From assembly GCF_900115505.1 (NCBI RefSeq), contig NZ_FOWQ01000005.1, forward strand, positions 1 through 64,000: DNA of 64,000 nt, given 5' to 3'. The stretch comes from Geodermatophilus dictyosporus. GTDB taxonomy: Bacteria > Actinomycetota > Actinomycetes > Mycobacteriales > Geodermatophilaceae. Shown here in pieces: positions 8,504 through 21,667 of the stretch. The first letter of the stretch is position 1; every line of letters begins with the position of its first letter. Under the pieces are notes generated by a model. That model had not been told where the DNA came from, searched no databases, and was given only the letters and a program-made list of their open reading frames with translations. The translations under genes were made by a program, and so were the position numbers.

Positions 8504-8669
8504 GTCCGGCCCCTCCCGGTGCGGCCGGCCGGTGCCGGCCGCACGTGCTCCCCGGGCACCCGGCGTGGGCGCCTCCCGGACCGGGATCGACCCCCTGCGC
8601 GGGAGGGTTGAGGCCGCCTCCCCCGCAGGGGTGAGCCGGGCTCACCCCCGCGGAGGGGCCAGGGGGGTC
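8504..8669 (-). promoter_or_regulatory. Structured leader/intergenic region upstream of the NlpC/P60 gene
   Basis: The 166 bases between the acyl-CoA synthetase stop and the peptidase start fold strongly. 8628-8648 is a perfect 8-bp hairpin (GGGGTGAG, loop of five, CTCACCCC). 8590-8627 can form a ~13-bp stem around CCTGCGGGGGAGG / CCTCCCGCGCAGG. A GGCCGG-rich hairpin at 8521-8545 lies just before the ribosome site. The first hairpin may terminate the upstream gene. Actinobacterial NlpC/P60 genes often carry c-di-AMP (ydaO-type) riboswitches, but I cannot match that class's conserved core with confidence. Confidence 0.35.
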
Positions 8670-10205
8670 CTAGTGGACCTGGCGCTCGCCGGGCTGCCAG
8701 AAGGCCTCGCGGAGCTTGAACTTCTGGATCTTGCCGGTGGCGGTGCGGGCCAGCTCGTCGCGGAACTCGACCCGCTTGGGGGCCTTGTAGCCGGCCAGCC
8801 GGGCCTTGCAGTGGGCGATGATCTCCTCCTCGGTGGCGCTCTGCCCCTCGGCGAGCACGACCAGCGCGGTGACCAGCTCGCCCCACTTCTCGTCCGGGAT
8901 GCCGATGACGGCGACCTCGGCGACGGCGGGGTGGCTGAAGACGGCGTCCTCCACCTCGATGGAGGACACGTTCTCCCCGCCGGTGATGATCACGTCCTTC
9001 TTGCGGTCGGAGATGGTGAGGTAGCCGCCCTCGTCGAGGCTGCCGCCGTCCCCGGTGTGGAACCAGCCGCCCTCGAGCGCCTCGGCGCTCGCGTCGGGGT
9101 TGTCCCAGTAGCCGGCCAGCACCGTGTTGCTGCGCACCAGGGCCTCGCCGGACCCGCTGACCTGCAGCCGGGTGCCCAGCGCCGGGACGCCGGCCCGCGA
9201 CAGCCGCCTGGCGCGCTCCTCCGGGTCGAGGTCGTCGTACTCCGCGCGCGGCCGGTTGATGGTGACCAGCGGCGCGGTCTCGGTGAGGCCGTAGATCTGG
9301 TTGAACTCCCAGCCCAGCTCGGCCTCGACGCGGGCGATGGTGCGCGAGGGCGGCGGGGCGCCGGCCACGATGATCCGCACCCGGTCGCGCCCGGGCACCT
9401 CGCCGTCCCAGTCGGACGCGGCGTCGAGGACGGCGTTCCACACCGCCGGCGCCCCGGCCATCACGGTCACGCCGTGCTGCTCGACCCGCCGCAGGATCTC
9501 CGCGCCGTCGATCTTGCGGATCACGACCTGGCGGGCCCCGACGCCGGCCGCGCTGAACGGCAGGCCCCAGCCGTTGCAGTGGAACATCGGCAGCGTGTGC
9601 ATGTAGACGTCACGGTCGCCGAGCTGCATGTGCATGGCGAAGGTGACCGCGTTGACCCACTCGTTGCGGTGGGTCATCTGCACGCCCTTGGGCCGGGCCG
9701 TCGTCCCGCTGGTGTAGTTGATCGTGGCGGTGGCGTCCTCGTCGGGCTCGCTCCACGGCCGCGGCTCGGTGTCGAAGGCGAGCAGCTGCTCGTACTCCTC
9801 GCCGGTGCCGAAGCGGTGCTCGGCCTGCACGCCCTTCAGGGAGGTCTCCAGCTCCGGGTCGACCAGCAGCACGCGCGCGCCGCTGTGGCCGACGATGTAG
9901 GAGACCTCCTCCGGGTTGAGCCGGAAGTTGACCGGCACCGCCACCCGTCCCGAGGACGGGACGGCGAGCAGCACCTCGAGCAGCCGGGCGGCGTTGTGGC
10001 TGACGATCGCGACCCGCTCGCCCTCCCCCACCCCCAGCGCGTCGAGGCCGGCCTGCAGCGCGCGGCCGCGGCGGGCCACCTCGCGGTAGGGAACCTCCCC
10101 CAGCGAGGGGGCGGGCTGGTTCGGTTCGTCGACGATGCCGATGCGGTCGCCGTAGACGAGCTCGGCGCGGTCGAGGAAGTCGCGGGTGGTCAGGGGGACG
10201 CGCAT
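8670..10205 (-). CDS. Acyl-CoA synthetase / AMP-dependent ligase
   Basis: A 511-residue adenylate-forming enzyme that activates a carboxylic acid with ATP and CoA. Diagnostic pieces are the phosphate loop N-Y-T-S-G-T-T-A-R-P-K-G, the adenine region Y-G-L-T-E-T, the ribose-binding G-G-W-F-H-T-G-D and the C-terminal catalytic lysine in T-G-K-I-Q-K. It resembles medium/long-chain fatty-acid ligases of the FadD/alkK group. I start at the ATG at 10205, where M-R-V-P-L opens the domain and a GGGAGC site precedes it; an upstream in-frame start adds 20 residues without similarity. A -10-like TAGCGT and a palindrome lie upstream. The acyl substrate is not determined. Confidence 0.88.
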   Translation of the reverse strand: MRVPLTTRDFLDRAELVYGDRIGIVDEPNQPAPSLGEVPYREVARRGRALQAGLDALGVGEGERVAIVSHNAARLLEVLLAVPSSGRVAVPVNFRLNPEEVSYIVGHSGARVLLVDPELETSLKGVQAEHRFGTGEEYEQLLAFDTEPRPWSEPDEDATATINYTSGTTARPKGVQMTHRNEWVNAVTFAMHMQLGDRDVYMHTLPMFHCNGWGLPFSAAGVGARQVVIRKIDGAEILRRVEQHGVTVMAGAPAVWNAVLDAASDWDGEVPGRDRVRIIVAGAPPPSRTIARVEAELGWEFNQIYGLTETAPLVTINRPRAEYDDLDPEERARRLSRAGVPALGTRLQVSGSGEALVRSNTVLAGYWDNPDASAEALEGGWFHTGDGGSLDEGGYLTISDRKKDVIITGGENVSSIEVEDAVFSHPAVAEVAVIGIPDEKWGELVTALVVLAEGQSATEEEIIAHCKARLAGYKAPKRVEFRDELARTATGKIQKFKLREAFWQPGERQVH

Positions 10206-10268
10206 GCCGGGCTCCCGGTTGCCAGGCTGGCCGGCCCGCCCGGTCAGCCGCTCGACGTGGTCCACCTC

Positions 10269-10305
10269 ACGCTAGCGGTGTCCGCCGGGATCGGGTCACC
10301 TGATC
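10269..10305 (-). promoter_or_regulatory. Promoter with palindromic operator candidate for the acyl-CoA synthetase
   Basis: On the minus strand TAGCGT (10269-10274) fits an actinobacterial -10. A near-palindrome GATCAGGTGACCCGATC (10289-10305) would cover the -35 region. A perfect version of the motif occurs at 51811-51827. Confidence 0.35.
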
Positions 10306-10307
10306 GT

Positions 10308-10346
10308 GCAGCGTCCTGCCCGACGGCGGGCGGTGCGGCAGGACGC
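10308..10346 (-). terminator. Hairpin terminator of the sirtuin operon
   Basis: Ten-base perfect stem GCGTCCTGCC / GGCAGGACGC, 22 bases past the membrane-protein stop. Confidence 0.55.
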
Positions 10347-10368
10347 TCTGCGGTGAGGGAGGACGCGC

Positions 10369-10791
10369 TCAGCCGAGGACCAGCCACCCGGCGGCGAGGG
10401 TGCCCGCGGTGGCGGCGAGCACCCGCACGGTGTCCACCCGCAGCAGCGCGCGGAACGCGTCGTCGTCGAACCCGGCGTCCAGCCGCCGGTGCAGCGGCAC
10501 CGCCAGCAGTCCGGTGACCCCGAGGACGACGGCCAGGCACCCCGCGCCGGCGAGCACCGGGAGCAGCGGGACGCCGTCGGGGCGGGCCAGCAGCAGCCAC
10601 AGCGTGGTGACCCCCTGCCCGGCGAACAGCGGCCCGACCACCCGGCTGACCCGCCGCTGGTGCGCCCGCTCGTAGCCGGCGAACGCCGTCCGCGGGACCT
10701 GCGCGAACTGCGGGTACACCAGCCCGCGCACCGTCCACTGGAAGCCGGCGTAGGCCGCCGTCAGCGCCAGGTGGACGACGGCCAGCGTCAC
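10369..10791 (-). CDS. Small four-helix membrane protein (DUF1772-like)
   Basis: A 140-residue integral membrane protein with four predicted helices (about 3-22, 50-68, 74-97 and 121-138) and a short Arg-rich loop after the first. Size and helix spacing are like DUF1772/anthrone-oxygenase-like proteins, but I do not see a decisive motif, so the family is tentative. The GTG start overlaps the stop of the preceding gene by four bases (GTGA), making it the third gene of a coupled set with the sirtuin and a small soluble protein. No function is assigned. Confidence 0.72.
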   Translation of the reverse strand: MTLAVVHLALTAAYAGFQWTVRGLVYPQFAQVPRTAFAGYERAHQRRVSRVVGPLFAGQGVTTLWLLLARPDGVPLLPVLAGAGCLAVVLGVTGLLAVPLHRRLDAGFDDDAFRALLRVDTVRVLAATAGTLAAGWLVLG

Positions 10792-11099
10792 CGCTTCGGC
10801 GGCTTCCCGCGCCAGGCGAGGCTCCGCGCGTCCAGCTCGCGCAGCAGCGGGTCCCCCTCGGCGAGCACCCGCTCGGCCAGCGCCACCGCCCCGGCGAGCT
10901 GCTCGTCGGTGAGCTGGGCGAACGCCGGCGAGCGGCGCCGGTCGAGGTGGTCGTACCAGCGCCCGGACACGGCGTGGTCGAGCACGATCCGGCCGAAGCA
11001 GTGGTCGTTGGTGACCACCCAGCGGCCCGCCCGCGCCCGCCGGGGCAGCTCGCCCAGCACCAGCTCGCGGTAGCGCCGCTCCAGCTCCGCCCGGCTCAC
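10788..11099 (-). CDS. Small conserved actinobacterial protein of unknown function
   Basis: A 103-residue soluble protein beginning V-S-R-A-E-L-E-R-R-Y. Its centre reads T-N-D-H-C-F-G-R-I-V-L-D-H-A and then R-W-Y-D-H-L, and it ends S-L-A-W-R-G-K with a basic tail. I recall similar small proteins in other actinobacteria with the same N-D-x-C-F-x-R-I and W-R-G-K landmarks, but no function for them. The Asp/His/Cys cluster could bind metal or be a catalytic site; that is speculation. The GTG overlaps the sirtuin stop by four bases and its own stop overlaps the next start, so the three genes are translated together. Confidence 0.78.
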   Translation of the reverse strand: MSRAELERRYRELVLGELPRRARAGRWVVTNDHCFGRIVLDHAVSGRWYDHLDRRRSPAFAQLTDEQLAGAVALAERVLAEGDPLLRELDARSLAWRGKPPKR

Positions 11100-11863
11100 C
11101 CCGCTCCCACCAGCCGCGGCAGCGCCGTCGAGATCGGCTCGCGGACGACGAGGTCGGCCAGCCCGTCGAACGGCGTCGGCTCGGCGTTGACGATGACCAC
11201 CCGGGCGCCGTGCGCGGCGGCGACCTCCACCAGCCCGGCGACCGGGTAGACGACCAGCGAGGTGCCGACGGCGAGCAGGACGTCGCAGTCGGCGGCGGCC
11301 TGCGCGGCGGCGTCGAGCACCCGCTCGTCGAGGGCCTGTCCGAAGCTGACCGTCGCCGACTTGAGGATCCCGCCGCACACCAGGCAGGCCGGGTCGGGAT
11401 CGCCGGCGTCGATCCGCGCCAGCGCGTCGTCCATCGACGTCCGGTCGCCGCAGGAGAGGCACTCGACGGCGTGCACGGTGCCGTGCAGCTCGAGCACGTG
11501 CTCCGGCGAGGAACCGGCCGCCTGGTGCAGCCCGTCGACGTTCTGGGTGAGCAGCGCCCGCAGCCGGCCCTGCCGCTCGAGGTCGACCAGCGCGCGGTGA
11601 CCGGCGTTGGGGGCGACGTCGGCCGCGCGGACGTCGGCCCGCACCCGCCACGCCTTGCGCCGGATCTCCGGGTCGGCCAGGTAGTAGGACAGCGTGACGA
11701 GCTTCTCGGCGTCCGGGTCGCGGGTCCAGACGCCGTTGGGGCCGCGGTAGTCGGGGATGCCGCTGTCGGTCGAGATGCCGGCGCCGGTGAGCACGGTGAC
11801 CCGCCGGGCGCCGCTCAGCCAGTCCGGCAGCGGGTCGGGGACGGCACCGGTCACGCTCCCCAC
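11096..11863 (-). CDS. NAD-dependent protein deacylase, sirtuin (CobB/Sir2)
   Basis: A 255-residue class III deacylase that removes acyl groups from lysines using NAD. Visible hallmarks: G-A-G-I-S-T-D-S-G-I-P-D-Y-R-G (27-41) for NAD binding, T-Q-N-V-D-G-L-H (107-113), the catalytic His127 in E-L-H-G, and four zinc cysteines C135, C138, C160, C163. The tyrosine/arginine pair typical of class-III desuccinylases is not obvious here. The start is the GTG at 11863; a second GTG nine bases later is possible. It leads a coupled three-gene set. The acyl-CoA synthetase downstream recalls the known link between sirtuins and acetyl-CoA synthetase control, though the genes are not shown to be linked in function. 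Confidence 0.93.
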   Translation of the reverse strand: MGSVTGAVPDPLPDWLSGARRVTVLTGAGISTDSGIPDYRGPNGVWTRDPDAEKLVTLSYYLADPEIRRKAWRVRADVRAADVAPNAGHRALVDLERQGRLRALLTQNVDGLHQAAGSSPEHVLELHGTVHAVECLSCGDRTSMDDALARIDAGDPDPACLVCGGILKSATVSFGQALDERVLDAAAQAAADCDVLLAVGTSLVVYPVAGLVEVAAAHGARVVIVNAEPTPFDGLADLVVREPISTALPRLVGAG

Positions 11864-11882
11864 GGTAGGGAGCCCCGGCCGG

Positions 11883-13805
11883 TCAGCGCACCAGCGGGGT
11901 CAGCACCGGCACGGCCTCGTCGCGGAAGGCCGCGGTGACCCGGCCCTGGTCGCGGAGCAGCGCCAGCAGCCCGCCCACCTCGGCGCCCTGCTCGAAGACC
12001 GGGAGCTCGGCGGCCGCCCGCAGCGAGACCAGCACCTCGTCGGCGGCGGGCCCGACCTGGCCCGGGTCGCGCTCGACGTCGTCGAGGAGGGCCCGCAGCG
12101 CCTGCTGGGGGCGGGGGTCGGCGAGCTCCCGCAGCAGCGGCAGCGCCACGTCGCGCAGGGTCCCGCCGATCTCCCCGGCCGCTGCCGCGTCGGTCACGTC
12201 GGTGACGAGGGCGGCGGCGCGGTCGGCGGTCTGGTCCGCCGGCACGTCGTGGTCGAGTGCCACCAGCGCGTCGAACAGCCGCGGCCCGGCCGGCCCGAGG
12301 GTCTGCCGGTCGTGGCCGACCGTCTCCACGAGGTCCACCAGCCGGTCGGGCCGGGCCACCTCCGCGAGCACCTGCCGGACCCGGTCGGCGACGGCGGGCG
12401 CCAGCGTCCCCTCCGTCGCGGCGGCCGCCGTCGCGTCCGAGGCGAAGAGCGCGGCCCAGCGCCGGGCGGGCCCGTCCCGCTGCTGCACCTCCCGGAGTCC
12501 CGTGACGAGCTGATCGGCGACGGTGCCCACCGAGCCGGGGTCCGAGGCGAGCGCCTCCTCGACCGCGGTGACGGTCGCGTCCAGCTGCTCGTCCGGCGTG
12601 TCGGCGTCCGCGGGCAGGGCCGGCAGGACGGCGGCCGGGGGATCCGCGTCGGCCGGGGCGGCGCCGGTCGGGGTGCTGCCCGTCCTGGTCAGCACGAGGG
12701 CGAGCAGTGCGCCGACGACGGCCACGACCACCAGACCGGCCGCCGCCAGCCGCCGGGCCCGGCGTCCTCCGGCCCGCCGGGGTGCGACGACGACGCGCAG
12801 GCCGTCGGTCGACGTGCCGCCCGCCCCGGTGGGGAGGTCCGCCTCCCGGTGCAGCAGGGCGGTGCGAGCGGGAGCGTCCGGGGCCACCGCGCCGGGCGGC
12901 GGGGACGCGGCCTCGGCCTCCGTCCGCTCCGGCGTCGCGGCGACCGCGGCCAGCGCGCGCTCCGCGGCCGCAGCGGTGGTGCGAGCCGTCGGGTCACGGT
13001 CGAGCAGCCCCTCGAGCACGGGCGGGAGCGGGCCGGCGCGGCGGTAGGGGGCGTGCTCGCCGAACACCACCCTGGCCAGCGTGGTGACGGCGTCGGGCCC
13101 CTCGAAGGGTGGCCGGCCCTCCACCGCGGTGAACAGCGTCGCGCCGAGCGACCACAGGTCCGAGGCGGGGCCGGCGTCCCCGCCTCGTGCCCGCTCCGGG
13201 GACATGTAGCCGGGTGAGCCGACCAGCATCCCGGTCGCGGTCAGGCCGTCCTGTCCCGGCACGGAGGCGATGCCGAAGTCGGTGAGCAGCACCCGGCCGG
13301 AGGCGCCGTCCCGGCCCGTGACCAGCACGTTGGACGGCTTGACGTCGCGGTGGACGATGCCGCGCTCGTGCGCAGCCCCGAGCGCCTCGAGCAGGGCCAG
13401 CCCCAGCCGCGCGGTCTCCTGCGGCGAGAGCGGCCCGTCCTGCTCGACGACCTCGGTGAGGGTCCGCGCCGGGACGTACTGCAGCACCAGGTAGGTGGTC
13501 GCGCCGTCCTCGACGACGTCGTGGACGGTCACCAGGCCCGGGTGGTCGAGCTGCGCGGCGGCCCGCGCCTCCCGCCGCATGCGCTCGCGCAGCACCTCGC
13601 GCTCGGCGGCCGTGGCGCCGGGCGGGAAGGTCAGCTCCTTGACGGCGACGTCGCGCCCGAGCATCAGGTCCTCGGCGCGCCAGACCGTTCCCATCCCGCC
13701 GCGGCCGAGCGCCACGGCGAGTCGGTAGCGACCGGTCACGACGCGGTCCGGGCCGCCCGCACCCTCGGCGCCGCCGACCACCGTGAGGCGGGGGCCGATG
13801 GACAC
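11883..13805 (-). CDS. Membrane Ser/Thr protein kinase (Pkn family)
   Basis: A 640-residue eukaryotic-type kinase. The kinase domain (about 25-290) has the glycine loop G-R-G-G-M-G-T-V, the ATP-binding lysine K56 in V-A-V-K-E, the catalytic H-R-D-V-K-P-S-N and D-F-G. A Pro/Ala juxtamembrane linker leads to one membrane helix near 348-372, then a ~265-residue extracellular part of helical character without PASTA repeats. I recognise no known sensor in it; it is rich in Asp/Leu/Val and could bind a ligand. The start is the GTG at 13805; the upstream extension runs into the aconitase promoter region. Divergent from acnA, so both promoters share 13806-13995. Confidence 0.9.
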   Translation of the reverse strand: MSIGPRLTVVGGAEGAGGPDRVVTGRYRLAVALGRGGMGTVWRAEDLMLGRDVAVKELTFPPGATAAEREVLRERMRREARAAAQLDHPGLVTVHDVVEDGATTYLVLQYVPARTLTEVVEQDGPLSPQETARLGLALLEALGAAHERGIVHRDVKPSNVLVTGRDGASGRVLLTDFGIASVPGQDGLTATGMLVGSPGYMSPERARGGDAGPASDLWSLGATLFTAVEGRPPFEGPDAVTTLARVVFGEHAPYRRAGPLPPVLEGLLDRDPTARTTAAAAERALAAVAATPERTEAEAASPPPGAVAPDAPARTALLHREADLPTGAGGTSTDGLRVVVAPRRAGGRRARRLAAAGLVVVAVVGALLALVLTRTGSTPTGAAPADADPPAAVLPALPADADTPDEQLDATVTAVEEALASDPGSVGTVADQLVTGLREVQQRDGPARRWAALFASDATAAAATEGTLAPAVADRVRQVLAEVARPDRLVDLVETVGHDRQTLGPAGPRLFDALVALDHDVPADQTADRAAALVTDVTDAAAAGEIGGTLRDVALPLLRELADPRPQQALRALLDDVERDPGQVGPAADEVLVSLRAAAELPVFEQGAEVGGLLALLRDQGRVTAAFRDEAVPVLTPLVR

Positions 13806-13995
13806 CCGTCCGGCGTTACCCGGGTCGGCGCCATCCAACCGTGTGCCACGGAGTGGCGCGGCACCGTCTCGGGACGGTGAGACGCAGCTCACCAGGGAGG
13901 GGAAGGGTCGCCTTCCCAGCGCCCCGCCCACGTGGCCTGGGATGATGGAGGGTGGCATTCAAGCCCGATGGACACTCGAGGGTGAGGCGCAAGCA

Positions 13996-16869
<2,874 letters not shown>

Positions 16870-16874
16870 CCCGC

Positions 16875-17630
16875 GTGGACCTGGGCCTGGGCGGTCGCGG
16901 GTACCTGCTCACCGGCGCGAGCCGGGGGCTGGGCCTGGCGACCGCCCGGGCCCTCGTCGCTGACGGGGCCCGGGTCCTCGTCAGCTCCCGGTCCGCCGCC
17001 TCCGTGGACGCCGCCGTCGCCGGGCTGGGCGACGGCGCGTCCGGGGTGGTGGCCGACCTCGCCGACCCGGGAGCCGCCGAGACCCTGGTGTCGACGGCGC
17101 TCGAGCGGCTCGGCCGGGTCGACGGCCTGCTGGTCAGCGTCGGCGGCCCCGCGACGGGCACGGTGCTCGGGACGCCGGAGGAGGCCTGGCGGGCCGGCGT
17201 CGACAGCGTGCTGCTCGGCCCGCTGCGGCTGGTCCGGGCGCTGGTGCCGCACCTGGGCGAGGGCGCCGCGATCGGCTTCGTGCTCTCCACCTCGGTGCGC
17301 TCCCCGCTGGAGGGCCTGGCGGTGAGCAACGGGCTGCGCCCGGGCCTGGCCATGACCGCCAAGGGCCTCTCCGACGAACTGGGCCCGCGCGGGATCCGGG
17401 TGGTCGGGCTGATGCCCGGCACCATCGCCACCGACCGGGTCACCGAGATCGAGGCCGCCTCCGGCGACCCCGCCGCCGCCCGCGCGCGCACCGAGGCCGG
17501 CATCCCGCTGGGCCGGGTCGGGCAGCCCGAGGAGTTCGGCCGGGTGGCGGCCTTCCTGCTCTCCCCCGCCGCCTCCTACGTCACCGGCACGATGGTCGCC
17601 GTCGACGGCGGCAGGCTGCGCGTGCCGTGA
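16875..17630 (+). CDS. Atypical short-chain dehydrogenase/reductase lacking YxxxK
   Basis: A 251-residue Rossmann protein. T-G-A-S-R-G-L-G (13-20) is the NAD(P)-binding glycine motif and S-S-R-S (37-40) follows strand two, suggesting NADP(H). The serine region S-T-S is at 138-140, but where classical members have Y-x-x-x-K this protein has S151-N-G-L-R155. This S-N-x-x-R pattern is found in a subgroup of SDR proteins annotated as oxidoreductases; without the catalytic tyrosine, activity may differ or be lost. It ends V-D-G-G, the classical SDR C-terminus. Its stop overlaps the GTG of the chelatase gene (GTGA). Confidence 0.88.
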   Translation: MDLGLGGRGYLLTGASRGLGLATARALVADGARVLVSSRSAASVDAAVAGLGDGASGVVADLADPGAAETLVSTALERLGRVDGLLVSVGGPATGTVLGTPEEAWRAGVDSVLLGPLRLVRALVPHLGEGAAIGFVLSTSVRSPLEGLAVSNGLRPGLAMTAKGLSDELGPRGIRVVGLMPGTIATDRVTEIEAASGDPAAARARTEAGIPLGRVGQPEEFGRVAAFLLSPAASYVTGTMVAVDGGRLRVP

Positions 17631-18319
17631 GCGCACCGGTGCTCGTCGCGTGCGCCCACGGCACGCGCCACCCCACCGGACGGCGGCTGGTCGCCGAGCT
17701 GGCGCTGGCCGCCCGCCGGCTGCGCCCCGGCCTGGTGACGACGGCCGCCTTCGTCGACGTCCAGCCGCCCACCGTGGTCGACGTCGTCGCAGGACTGGCC
17801 GCCGAGGGCCGGCCCGCCGTCGTCGTGCCGCTGCTGCTGTCGGGCGGCTACCACGTGCACGTCGACATCGCGGGCGCCGTGGCCGCGCACGACTCCGCGG
17901 TCGCCGCCCGCCCGCTGGGCCCCGACCCGCGGCTGGCCGGGGTGCTGCACGACCGGCTCACCGAGGCCGGCGCCGACCCGCGCGACCCGCTGACCGCCGT
18001 GGTGCTCGCCGCGGCCGGGTCCAGCGACCCACGCTCGGTCGCCGACGTCGAGGACACCGCCGACCTGCTGCAGCGCTCCTGGGCGGGCCCGGTGACCACC
18101 GGCTACGGCTCGGCCGCGCAGCCGCCGGTGACCGACGCCGTCGCCGCGGCGCGCGAGGCGGGTGCCGAGCGCGTCGTCGTCGCCTCCTACCTGCTCGCGC
18201 CCGGCCACTTCCACGGCAGGCTGGCCGAGGCCGGCGCCGACGTCGTCACCGCGCCCCTGTTGCCCGACGAGCGCGTCGCCGCGGTCCTCCTCGACCGCTA
18301 CGACGCCGCCCTGGGCTGA
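17627..18319 (+). CDS. Sirohydrochlorin chelatase/CbiX-like protein
   Basis: A 230-residue class II chelatase with two CbiX half-domains in tandem. The first metal His is in C-A-H-G-T-R-H-P (10-17) and a second pair lies in G-G-Y-H-V-H-V-D near residue 80; the second repeat carries A-A-G-S-S-D-P and A-P-G-H-F-H-G. CbiX/SirB enzymes insert Fe or Co into sirohydrochlorin for siroheme or cobalamin. No other tetrapyrrole gene is adjacent except the heme a/o genes 22 kb away. Translation is coupled to the SDR gene by a GTGA overlap. Confidence 0.87.
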   Translation: MSAPVLVACAHGTRHPTGRRLVAELALAARRLRPGLVTTAAFVDVQPPTVVDVVAGLAAEGRPAVVVPLLLSGGYHVHVDIAGAVAAHDSAVAARPLGPDPRLAGVLHDRLTEAGADPRDPLTAVVLAAAGSSDPRSVADVEDTADLLQRSWAGPVTTGYGSAAQPPVTDAVAAAREAGAERVVVASYLLAPGHFHGRLAEAGADVVTAPLLPDERVAAVLLDRYDAALG

Positions 18320-18339
18320 GCCCGCCGCATCCTGCGCCG

Positions 18340-18387
18340 CACTGCCGGTGCTGCAGCGCCGGCGACGGACGCGGAACCCCGGCAGTG
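18340..18387. terminator. Bidirectional terminator between convergent genes
   Basis: Outer nine-base perfect stem CACTGCCGG / CCGGCAGTG enclosing an inner GC hairpin around GCTGCAGC. Confidence 0.55.
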
Positions 18388-18401
18388 GCGGCCCGGTGGG
18401 C

Positions 18402-18866
18402 TCAGGTGGCGGTGGCGAGCAGGCCGCGCAGCTCGGAGGTGAGCGCCTCGCGAGCCTCGGGGTGCTGGTGCCACGCCGCGGGGGTGGCCTGCAGCAGCGA
18501 GATCCGCCAGCGGCCGCCCTCCTCGACGGCGACCAGCGTGTGGACCGTGTGGAAGCGCGGGTCCACGTCGGTGGTCCCCGGCGGGATCATCCCGGCGTGG
18601 GCCAGCAGGACCGCGACGCCCTGCGCCACGGGCCGCACGCTGCGGATCACCGCCACGTAGGTGGCCGTCTGGTGGCCGCCGAAGATCTGCCGGAAGTCGG
18701 CGGCGATGGCCAGCCGGCCGTGGTGGTGGGTGCCGTCGTAGCCGACCATGTCCCCGTCGTCGGCGAACCCGGACGCCACGGCCGCGCCGCTGCGCCGGTT
18801 CCAGCCGTCGAGGAAGGCGGCGTAGAGCGCGCGGATCGAGGTGTCGTGCGGGTGTGCGGACGTCAC
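18402..18866 (-). CDS. SgcJ/EcaC-type SnoaL/NTF2-fold protein
   Basis: A 154-residue protein with the NTF2-like cone fold: Y-A-A-F-L-D-G-W-N-R-R-S near 15-26, G-H-Q-T-A near 64 and a C-terminal W-R-I-S-L-L-Q strand. The pattern matches the SgcJ/EcaC 'oxidoreductase family' label used for small stand-alone proteins; none has a well-proven reaction, and binding of a small hydrophobic ligand is the safest idea. Its GTG start has AGGAGG eight bases upstream, and TAGCGT at 18900-18905 could be its -10. It lies downstream of the ABC exporter on the same strand. Confidence 0.78.
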   Translation of the reverse strand: MTSAHPHDTSIRALYAAFLDGWNRRSGAAVASGFADDGDMVGYDGTHHHGRLAIAADFRQIFGGHQTATYVAVIRSVRPVAQGVAVLLAHAGMIPPGTTDVDPRFHTVHTLVAVEEGGRWRISLLQATPAAWHQHPEAREALTSELRGLLATAT

Positions 18867-18899
18867 GGAGTTCCTCCTGGTGCTGCTGGGGCAGCAGGA

Positions 18900-18905
18900 A
18901 CGCTA
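18900..18905 (-). promoter_or_regulatory. -10 candidate (TAGCGT) for the SnoaL-like gene
   Basis: TAGCGT on the minus strand, 34 bases before the GTG. The same hexamer appears upstream of the acyl-CoA synthetase and of the second membrane paralogue. No clear -35. Confidence 0.3.
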
Positions 18906-18909
18906 GTTG

Positions 18910-20811
<1,902 letters not shown>

Positions 20812-20893
20812 GGCACGACCTCCTCCCCCGGCGACGGGGACAGCCGGCGGCCTCGACAACAACCGCCGGCCGTCCCCTGTTCCGGCGTCGTGC

Positions 20894-21667
20894 TCAGGTG
20901 CCGGCCAGCTCGGCCAGCCGCCGGGACTGCGCGGCCCGCTCGGCCGCGTCCTGGGCCTCCGGGTCGTTGCGGACGGCGGAGCGCACCAGCGCCGCGGTCT
21001 CCCGGCTGGCCCCCACCGGCGCGGCGGTGATCGCGGCGACCAGACCGGCCACCGCCCCGTCGAGCCCGGCCGCCGGGACCACCGCGTTGGCCAGGCCCGT
21101 GGCGAGGGCCTCGGCCGCCCCCACCGCCCGGCCGGTCAGGCAGATCTCCAGCGCCCGCGAGTAGCCCACCAGCTCGGTGAGCGTGCTCGTGCCGGTCAGG
21201 TCGGGCACCAGGCCGAGGCCGGCCTCCGGCAGCCGCAGCGAGGCGTCCTCGGTGAGCACCCGCAGGTCGCAGGCCAGCGCGAGCTGCGCCCCGGCGCCGA
21301 TCGCGTGGCCCTGCACCGCCGCGACCGACACGATCCCGGGCGAGCGCAGCCACCGGAAGCCCGCCTGGTAGGAGCGGATGCGCTCCTGGGCGAGCTCGGC
21401 CGGCATGGCGCCCAGCTCGCCCAGCCCGCCGGGCGTCGACGGGTCGGTGCTGAACAGGCTGCGGTCGAGCCCCGCGGAGAAGGAGCGGCCGGCGCCCCGC
21501 ACGACGACCACGCGGACGTCGTCGTCGAGGGAGGCGCCGACCTCCGCCAGCGCCGACCAGGTGGCCGGCGTCTGCGCGTTGAGCTGGTCGGGGCGGTCGA
21601 GCGTGACGGTGAGGACGGCGCCGTCGCGGGTGGTGCGGACCCGGCCGTCGACCTCCGCCGCCGTCAC
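20894..21667 (-). CDS. Enoyl-CoA hydratase/isomerase family protein
   Basis: A 257-residue crotonase-fold protein. R-S-F-S-A-G-L-D near residue 65 is the oxyanion-hole segment, and Q-G-H-A-I-G-A-G-A-Q-L-A-L-A-C-D (about 120-135) is the second. At the usual catalytic Glu positions this protein has L-P-E-A-G-L-G near 150, retaining one acid. It could act in beta-oxidation or as an isomerase. The GTG overlaps the stop of the small HTH gene (GTGA), an arrangement that suggests the two are a conserved pair. The ABC exporter starts 82 bases further along the same strand and may be separate. Confidence 0.88.
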   Translation of the reverse strand: MTAAEVDGRVRTTRDGAVLTVTLDRPDQLNAQTPATWSALAEVGASLDDDVRVVVVRGAGRSFSAGLDRSLFSTDPSTPGGLGELGAMPAELAQERIRSYQAGFRWLRSPGIVSVAAVQGHAIGAGAQLALACDLRVLTEDASLRLPEAGLGLVPDLTGTSTLTELVGYSRALEICLTGRAVGAAEALATGLANAVVPAAGLDGAVAGLVAAITAAPVGASRETAALVRSAVRNDPEAQDAAERAAQSRRLAELAGT

